A stretch of DNA of 38,104 bases, from assembly GCA_947478725.1 (NCBI GenBank), contig CANJWZ010000041.1, positions 1 through 38,104 of the forward strand, read 5' to 3'. The notes under the pieces were generated by a model. That model ran no database searches. It was not told the DNA's origin and saw only the letters and a program-made list of their open reading frames with translations. Positions 33,819 to 38,104 of this stretch are shown in pieces. Position 1 is the first letter of the stretch, and every line of letters begins with the position of its first letter. Source of the DNA: Comamonadaceae bacterium (GTDB lineage: Bacteria > Pseudomonadota > Gammaproteobacteria > Burkholderiales > Burkholderiaceae_C). The position numbers and the translations under genes were made by a program.

Positions 33819-34976
33819 ATGCCCGGACTCCTCCCCAACGTTGACCCAGACGGCCTGCTCGAATTCTCGGTCGTCTACACCGACCGGTCGCTCAACCACA
33901 TGTCGAAAAGCTTCGGGCATGTCATGACGGACATCTCCAGCATGCTCAAAGAGGTGTACCGCGCCCATTCCGCCGTGCTGGTGCCCGGTAGCGGTACCTA
34001 CGGCATGGAAGCCGTGGCCCGTCAGTTTGCGGCTGGCAAGCATGTGATGGTGATTCGCAACGGCTGGTTCAGCTACCGTTGGACGCAAATTTTTGACATG
34101 GGCAGCATCCCTGCGTCGCACACCGTGCTCAAGGCCCGGCAAAGCGTTAAAACCGCGCAAGCCCCCTGGTCGCCTGCGCCAATTGCTGAAGTGCAAGCCG
34201 CGATCGCCAAAGAAAAGCCCGCCCTGGTGTTTGCCCCCCACGTAGAAACATCCGCCGGCATGATCCTGCCGGACGGCTACCTGCGCGCCGTCAGTGACGC
34301 GGTACACGCCGTTGGCGGCTTGTTCGTGCTCGACTGCATCGCCTCAGGCGCGATGTGGGTAGACATGCAGGCCACCGGCGTTGACATCCTGATATCGGCC
34401 CCGCAAAAAGGCTGGAGCAGCTCACCCTGCTGCGCCATGGTGATGCTGAGCGAACGCGCCCGCACGGCGATTGACGCCACCACCAGTTCCAGCTTTGCAA
34501 CCGACCTGAAAAAGTGGCTGCAAATCATGGAAACCTACGAAAAAGGCGGCCACGCCTACCACGCCACCCTGCCTACCGACGCACTGACGCGCCTGGCCGC
34601 AGTCATGAAGGAAACCCAGGCCTACGGCTTTGCCAAAGTCAAAGCCGAGCAAGAACTGTTGGGTAAAAAAGTACGCACCCTGTTTGAAGGCCGCGGCCTG
34701 AAAAGCGTCGCCGCCGAAGGCTTCAAAGCCCCAGGCGTGGTCGTCAGCTACACCACCGACCCAGAGATTCAGTCCAGCAAAAAGTTCATGGCCGAAGGCC
34801 TGCAAACCGCCGCTGGCGTGCCCCTGCAATGCGACGAAGGCGCCGACTTCATGACCTTCCGCATTGGCCTGTTTGGCTTGGACAAGTGGCATCACGTCGA
34901 CAAAACCGTGGCTAATTTGGCTGGCGCGCTTGACCGGCTTGGGGTGGTGGAGCCTGTCGTTGAAGAAGTGAGCTGA
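33819..34976 (+). CDS. Class V aminotransferase (alanine/serine--glyoxylate or serine--pyruvate type)
   Basis: This 385-aa PLP enzyme has LVPGSGTYGMEAVARQF (cofactor phosphate site), FAPHVETSAGMILP, LDCIASGAMWVD and the Schiff-base lysine K197 in SAPQKGWSSSP. This group transfers amino groups between serine or alanine and glyoxylate or pyruvate. The ATG at 33819 gives the family N-terminus MPGLLPNV and follows GAGAG; the frame is open from 33795. Its last ~180 bp recur in diverged form at 36919-37098, beyond the hipBA genes. Confidence 0.92.
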   Translation: MPGLLPNVDPDGLLEFSVVYTDRSLNHMSKSFGHVMTDISSMLKEVYRAHSAVLVPGSGTYGMEAVARQFAAGKHVMVIRNGWFSYRWTQIFDMGSIPASHTVLKARQSVKTAQAPWSPAPIAEVQAAIAKEKPALVFAPHVETSAGMILPDGYLRAVSDAVHAVGGLFVLDCIASGAMWVDMQATGVDILISAPQKGWSSSPCCAMVMLSERARTAIDATTSSSFATDLKKWLQIMETYEKGGHAYHATLPTDALTRLAAVMKETQAYGFAKVKAEQELLGKKVRTLFEGRGLKSVAAEGFKAPGVVVSYTTDPEIQSSKKFMAEGLQTAAGVPLQCDEGADFMTFRIGLFGLDKWHHVDKTVANLAGALDRLGVVEPVVEEVS

Positions 34977-34980
34977 ATTG

Positions 34981-35004
34981 AATATCCTGCAAACGCAGGA
35001 TATT
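34981..35004. promoter_or_regulatory. HipB-like operator O1
   Basis: AATATCCTGC-AAAC-GCAGGATATT is a perfect inverted repeat containing TATCC-N10-GGATA (E. coli HipB sites are TATCC-N8-GGATA). It lies 5 nt after the aminotransferase stop and could also act as a weak terminator for that gene, although only four Ts follow the stem. Confidence 0.8.
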
Positions 35005-35028
35005 TTGCCGTTCGTGGCTGCCATGCCA

Positions 35029-35056
35029 AATAAATCCTGTGATCGAAGGATTTATT
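35029..35056. promoter_or_regulatory. HipB-like operator O2
   Basis: AATAAATCCT (35029-35038) and AGGATTTATT (35047-35056) form a perfect inverted repeat with core AATCC-N10-GGATT. Its centre is 50 bp from O1. It touches the -35 box of the hip promoter. Confidence 0.8.
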
Positions 35057-35084
35057 GACAGAGTCACCGGGTTCTCATTAAAAT
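35055..35084 (+). promoter_or_regulatory. hipBA promoter
   Basis: A consensus -35 TTGACA (35055-35060) and -10 TAAAAT (35079-35084) are 18 bp apart. The -35 overlaps O2 and the -10 overlaps O3, so repressor bound to either would block RNA polymerase. Transcription should begin near 35091, giving a leader of about 14 nt. Confidence 0.75.
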
Positions 35085-35103
35085 CCTGCAATCACAGGAT
35101 TTT
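35080..35103. promoter_or_regulatory. HipB-like operator O3, overlapping the hipB ribosome-binding site
   Basis: AAAATCCTG (35080-35088) and CAGGATTTT (35095-35103) form a perfect inverted repeat with core AATCC-N10-GGATT, 49 bp from O2. The AGGA in its right arm (35096-35099) stands 5 nt before the hipB ATG and is the only Shine-Dalgarno candidate. Confidence 0.8.
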
Positions 35104-35104
35104 T

Positions 35105-35380
35105 ATGCAACTACCTATCAACTCTGTAGCCGATCTTGGCCTGGCGCTCCGCGCCGTGCGTCGCACCAGCAAACTCCGCCTGGACGACATGGCCGCAACG
35201 GCGGGCGTCAGCAAGCAGTTTGCTTCTGATGTTGAGCTCGGAAAAGAAACGGTGCGCATGGGCTTGGTCTTCAAAGTGTTGGGTGAGATGGGGCTCAAGC
35301 TGTCGGTTGATATTCCCGAGCAATCCGCGCCCGAGCTTGCGTTGTTGCAGGGCAAACAGTTGAAGAAAAAATCTTCATAA
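35105..35380 (+). CDS. hipB: HipB-like antitoxin (XRE family)
   Basis: The 91-aa helix-turn-helix protein has LGLALRAVRRTSKLRLDDMAATAGVSKQFASDVELGKETVRMGLVFKVLGEMGL, an XRE-type DNA-binding domain typical of HipB. The C-terminal tail is short and basic (KQLKKKSS). HipB binds palindromic operators and inactivates HipA. The frame is open from 35039, but that would run through the operators and promoter. The ATG at 35105 starts the domain cleanly. hipA follows after 14 nt. Confidence 0.9.
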   Translation: MQLPINSVADLGLALRAVRRTSKLRLDDMAATAGVSKQFASDVELGKETVRMGLVFKVLGEMGLKLSVDIPEQSAPELALLQGKQLKKKSS

Positions 35381-35394
35381 GCGCGTTGAAAACC

Positions 35395-36696
35395 ATGCGC
35401 ACACTCAACGTCTGCATTAACGACCAGCGCGTTGGCACTCTTAGTGAAGGCAATGACCTGTGGCGCTTTGAATACGACCCCGCCTGGGTCAACGCCCCTG
35501 ACAGTTTTGACCTAGCCCCCGGCCTGAGCCGCAAAACCCTGCTGCACCAAGACGGCGCAACCGAGCGGCCCGCGCAGTGGTACTTTGACAACCTCTTGCC
35601 TGAAGAAACCCTGCGCGAAGCGCTGATCAAAGACGCAGGCATCAAGGGTGACGATGCCTTTGCCTTGCTGCAATACCTGGGGGCTGAATCTGCCGGGTCG
35701 CTGGTGTTGTTACCACCGGATGGTGATGCCACGCCACCTGGGCAACTTAAGCCGCTAACTGATGATGCACTCAGCCAGCGTATTCGCAACCTGCCGCGCC
35801 AGTCGCTCAGCAGCGGCGCACCCAAGCAAATGTCTGTGGCAGGCGCGCAGCACAAGCTGCTGGTTGTTTTGCGTGACGGCAAGCTGTATGAGCCCGTGGG
35901 CAGCGAGCCGTCAACCCACATCCTCAAGCCCGACCACTTGAGCGACGACTATCCAGCATCCGTCATCAATGAATACGCCATGCTGCGGTTAGCTGCACAG
36001 CTGGGGGTGGGTGCGCCAGCCGTCCACCGTTTGTATGTGCCCGAGCCGGTGTACATCATCGAGCGTTTTGACAGGTATCAGGACGAGCAGGGGAAAACAC
36101 AACGGCGCCACCTGATCGATGCCTGCCAGCTTTTGGGCAAGTCACGCAACTTCAAAAACACATCAGCCAGCCTGCAAACCATGGCGGCCTGCATCGCCCA
36201 GTGCCGCATCCGCGCCACCGCCAGGCAGCGCTTGTATCGCTGGTTAATCTTCAATGTGCTGACGGGCAATGACGACAACCATTTGAAAAACATTTCTTTC
36301 ATGGTCAGCCACGAGGGCATCGAGGTGTCGCCCCCCTACGACATGCTGTCTACAGCCGTGTACCGCACCATCGCCTTCGCAGACGAGAGAGCCACCTGGC
36401 CCGCAGTAGACATGATGATCTCCTTGCCAGGTGCCACGAAGTTCAGCCAAGTCACCCGCGAAGCCGTGTTGCTGGCAGGCGAGGCACTGGGGCTGGATCG
36501 ACGAATCAGCGAACGTGAACTTGACCGAATGACAAACGCGTTGCCGCAAGCGTTTGCAGCAGTGCGCAGGGAGATTGAGGCGCAAAACTTGGTTTATCCG
36601 GCAGCGGCCAAGCGGTTTTTTAGCGGGGAGTTGCGGCTCCTGTTGACGATTGAGAAAATTGTGATTCCGTTTATGGTGGGGCGGGTGAAGGTGTAG
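35395..36696 (+). CDS. hipA: HipA-like serine/threonine kinase toxin
   Basis: The 433-aa HipA-family kinase is of the type that in E. coli phosphorylates glutamyl-tRNA synthetase and induces growth arrest. It shows the N-terminal HipA_N domain (LNVCINDQRVGTL to GSLVLLP), the P-loop Ser-VAGAQ-x-K at S147 (E. coli Ser150 autophosphorylation site), catalytic D294 in GNDDNHLKN, and metal-binding D316 in PPYDMLS. In the P-loop the usual E of AGAQEK is H (AGAQHK). The frame opens with a TTG at 35386, but ATG 35395 is preferred. The target protein here is unknown. Confidence 0.92.
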   Translation: MRTLNVCINDQRVGTLSEGNDLWRFEYDPAWVNAPDSFDLAPGLSRKTLLHQDGATERPAQWYFDNLLPEETLREALIKDAGIKGDDAFALLQYLGAESAGSLVLLPPDGDATPPGQLKPLTDDALSQRIRNLPRQSLSSGAPKQMSVAGAQHKLLVVLRDGKLYEPVGSEPSTHILKPDHLSDDYPASVINEYAMLRLAAQLGVGAPAVHRLYVPEPVYIIERFDRYQDEQGKTQRRHLIDACQLLGKSRNFKNTSASLQTMAACIAQCRIRATARQRLYRWLIFNVLTGNDDNHLKNISFMVSHEGIEVSPPYDMLSTAVYRTIAFADERATWPAVDMMISLPGATKFSQVTREAVLLAGEALGLDRRISERELDRMTNALPQAFAAVRREIEAQNLVYPAAAKRFFSGELRLLLTIEKIVIPFMVGRVKV

Positions 36697-36765
36697 TTTG
36701 CGTGGTTACTTCTTATCGATTGATGAACAAGATGAAGATTGGATTTTGCAAATTAAAAATTGACG

Positions 36766-36912
36766 ATGCTTAACCCCACTCACCCCTGCCTCATCAATCC
36801 TCAAAGCAACCTGTCTGCGATTCTGGCGGGGAAGCGCAAGATCAGTGCTGCCGTGGCGGGCAAACTGGGTGAGTTTTTTGGTATTTGCCCGGCGCTTTTT
36901 GTGCCTCGGTAA
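36766..36912 (+). pseudogene. Antitoxin fragment, C-terminal half of a HigA-like (COG5499-type) HTH protein
   Basis: A 48-codon frame from ATG 36766 reads MLNPTHP, then NPQSNLSAILAGKRKISAAVAGKLGEFF and ALFVPR, then TAA. The latter part is the C-terminal helix-turn-helix pattern of COG5499-type antitoxins (S-x-IL-x-GKRKIS ... LxxFFGxxPALF). The start resembles the NPTHPG opening of HigA proteins such as the one at 37521. It looks like an internally deleted or fused remnant and is too short to be a complete antitoxin. Confidence 0.55.
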
Positions 36913-36918
36913 GCGCGC

Positions 36919-37098
36919 TCATACGGCGGCCACGATGCCTTTGCAATGCGACGAAGGCGCCGACTTCATGACCTTCTGCATTGGGATCTTTGGCTTGGAC
37001 AAGTGGCATCACGTCGACAAGACGGTGGCCAATTTGGCTGGGGCGTTGGACCGGCTTGGGGTGGTAGAGCCTGTCGCGGAAGAAGTGAGCTGAATTAA
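36919..37098 (+). pseudogene. Duplicated 3' end of the class V aminotransferase gene
   Basis: This segment matches 34804-34982 at roughly 90 percent by eye (about 16 differences in the best ~165 bp), without gaps. It encodes TAATMPLQCDEGADF onward to VEPVAEEVS and a stop. Most differences are silent; R to C, L to I and V to A are the visible replacements. The rest of the gene is missing, so it is non-functional. It begins just after the antitoxin fragment and ends about 125 bp before higB. Confidence 0.85.
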
Positions 37099-37223
37099 AT
37101 AGACTGCGCCCATTCTTCACAGGCCCAACCGCAAGATCGTCATTGCGGCCTTGATGCCAAATCCGTCAACCTGAATCTGGTCTTGAAAGTTGCCATTTGT
37201 ATCGCCAAGTGATGCACTGAACC

Positions 37224-37502
37224 GTGATCAAATCATTTCGCCACAAGGGGTTACAGGCGTTTTTTGAGAAGGGCAGCAAGGCGGGCATGCAACCTCATCA
37301 GGCTGAGAAGCTCAGTCGCCAACTGGCCGCCTTGAACCAAGCCGCAATGCCGGAACAGATGGACATCCCGGGCTGGCGGCTTCATGCTTTGTCTGGTGGC
37401 TTGAATGGTCATTGGTCAGTCTGGGTCAACGGTAACTGGCGGTTGACTTTTATGTTTGTTGGCCAAGACGTCGTGCTGGTGAACTACCAGGATTGCCACT
37501 AG
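37224..37502 (+). CDS. higB: HigB-like toxin (RelE/ParE superfamily)
   Basis: The 92-aa protein begins MIKSFRHKGLQAFFEKGSKAGMQPHQAEKLSRQLAALNQA and contains MDIPGWRLHALSG and the conserved HWSVWVNGNWRLTFMF ending. This is the HigB (plasmid-maintenance killer) pattern of ribosome-dependent mRNA interferases. The start is GTG. It precedes its antitoxin, the reversed order that defines hig systems, with 18 nt between them. Confidence 0.92.
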   Translation: MIKSFRHKGLQAFFEKGSKAGMQPHQAEKLSRQLAALNQAAMPEQMDIPGWRLHALSGGLNGHWSVWVNGNWRLTFMFVGQDVVLVNYQDCH

Positions 37503-37520
37503 ATTATTTGAAAGTTGATG

Positions 37521-37829
37521 ATGACGGTGCACAACCCAACTCATCCGGGCCTCATCATTCGCGATGATGTGTTGCCTGAACTTCAACTGAGCTTGAACGA
37601 AGCGGCAAAGCAACTGGGCGTATCGCGCGTCACGTTGTCGCGCGTGATCAACGGGCGCTCTGCCATCACGGCTGAGATGGCGTTGCGTGTTGGTCAGTGG
37701 GTTGGCAATGGCCCTGAAATCTGGCTTCGTATGCAGGGGCAGTATGGCCTTTGGCAAGCCAAGAAAAAGGGTGACCCGAAGATCAAGAAGGCGAAACGGC
37801 CTGTGGTCGCCTCTGCCTTGCCTGCATAA
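37521..37829 (+). CDS. higA: HigA-like antitoxin (XRE family)
   Basis: The 102-aa protein begins VHNPTHPGLIIRDDVLPEL, with the helix-turn-helix LSLNEAAKQLGVSRVTLSRVINGRSAITAEMALRVGQWVGNGPEIWLRMQGQYGLW, the diagnostic HigA sequence. A basic tail (KKKGDPKIKKAKRP) follows. TTG 37515, ATG 37518 and ATG 37521 are all in frame. GAAAG at 37510-37514 favours 37521. It neutralises HigB and should autorepress. Confidence 0.92.
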   Translation: MTVHNPTHPGLIIRDDVLPELQLSLNEAAKQLGVSRVTLSRVINGRSAITAEMALRVGQWVGNGPEIWLRMQGQYGLWQAKKKGDPKIKKAKRPVVASALPA

Positions 37830-37847
37830 AGGTTTGAAGACTTGTAA

Positions 37848-37949
37848 ATGCTTGATTCTGAAATTGGAAAAATCAAGCCTTGCCTGCGCATCATTCACAC
37901 CGAGGCTGACTACAACCGCACCGTCTTCGATAAGCAGCACTCGATTTGA
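37848..37949 (+). pseudogene. Antitoxin fragment, N-terminal part of a COG5499-type HTH protein
   Basis: A 33-codon frame from ATG 37848 reads EIGKIKPCLRIIHTEADYNRTVF and ends soon after. The segment KIKPxLRxIHTEADY matches the opening of COG5499-type antitoxins, which normally continue for another ~100 residues to a C-terminal HTH. That HTH is absent here, while a similar C-terminal HTH fragment lies 1.1 kb upstream at 36766. It is read as a truncated gene. Confidence 0.5.
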
Positions 37950-38046
37950 GCTTCAAATTAGCCAACTTTAGAGTTGATAACGACTTTTCCCTATTCGACT
38001 GATATGGCGGGTTGCCCACAGCTCTTTTGATATTTGCAATTCAGCC

Positions 38047-38104
38047 TCAAACCAACTTCACCCCAACCCATACCAAACCCCGCGCCCACTCCCCTGCTGC
38101 TGCA
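38047..38104 (-). CDS. Possible 3' end of a gene entering from the right edge
   Basis: Read leftward from the window edge, one frame gives AAAGEWARGLVWVGVKLV and a TGA stop (38047-38049). The sequence looks like a protein C-terminus, and base composition rises in GC here. Too little is present to name it. The ~97 bp between it and the antitoxin fragment hold nothing I recognise. Confidence 0.3.
   Translation of the reverse strand, partial: AAAGEWARGLVWVGVKLV

Noticed and set aside
34981..35004. Inverted repeat as a plain Rho-independent terminator of the aminotransferase gene
   Set aside because: Only a short T run follows, and two further repeats with the same core stand at 49-50 bp spacing upstream of hipB. 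An operator role explains all three, though O1 might also terminate weakly.
36845..37093. 82-codon frame read as a small independent protein
   Set aside because: Its second half is the duplicated aminotransferase end, and its first half runs out of frame through the antitoxin fragment. It is a junction artefact.
1..38104. CRISPR arrays, tRNA genes, prophage or complete insertion sequences
   Set aside because: Looked for regularly spaced repeats, cloverleaf patterns and transposase or integrase motifs. None was found. The repeats seen are dispersed palindromic elements, not arrays.

Overview
The window reads as a chromosomal segment of a Comamonadaceae betaproteobacterium, closest in character to Rhodoferax or Polaromonas. 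This rests on the rRNA end sequences, the gene neighbourhoods (lnt-glyQS-gmhB-plsC; a liuR/ivd/aceK cluster), and a short palindromic repeat resembling ones I recall from that family. The genus is an inference; no marker was searched.

Layout. 1-494: end of an rRNA operon (23S 3' end, 5S, terminator). 563-6629: lipid and alcohol metabolism: an MBL hydrolase and FadD on the minus strand, then a Tat-signal protein, a GMC oxidoreductase and a membrane-anchored lipase-like hydrolase on the plus strand. 6672-9333: phenylalanine hydroxylase and 4-hydroxyphenylpyruvate dioxygenase with a divergent Lrp/AsnC regulator. 9661-10340: a vapBC toxin-antitoxin pair. 10718-19354: mostly housekeeping plus-strand genes (GNAT, CorC-like, lnt, glyQ, glyS, gmhB, plsC, YgjP-like metalloprotease). 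19536-22974: a signalling set of two response regulators and a PAS histidine kinase. 22955-32152: a branched-chain/short-chain acyl-CoA block headed by a LiuR-type MerR regulator, with two near-identical palindromic operators, thioesterase, isovaleryl-CoA dehydrogenase, carbonic anhydrase, AceK, thiolase, acyl-CoA dehydrogenase and an alpha/beta hydrolase. 32234-34976: YchJ-like protein, HAD phosphatase, a DUF427 remnant and a class V aminotransferase. 34981-37949: a defence/stability-like patch with hipBA, higBA, two antitoxin fragments and a duplicated 3' end of the aminotransferase gene. A minus-strand gene may enter at the right edge.

Three things stand out. (1) A palindromic element of about 45-60 bp occurs nine times, five of them inside open reading frames and translated in frame, like Rickettsia palindromic elements. 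(2) The hipBA promoter carries three evenly spaced HipB-like operators that enclose the -35/-10 elements, and the last operator arm also looks like the hipB Shine-Dalgarno. (3) hipBA sits between the intact aminotransferase gene and a diverged copy of that gene's last ~180 bp. This suggests a gene-end insertion or a replaced duplication, next to N- and C-terminal antitoxin fragments lying in swapped order.
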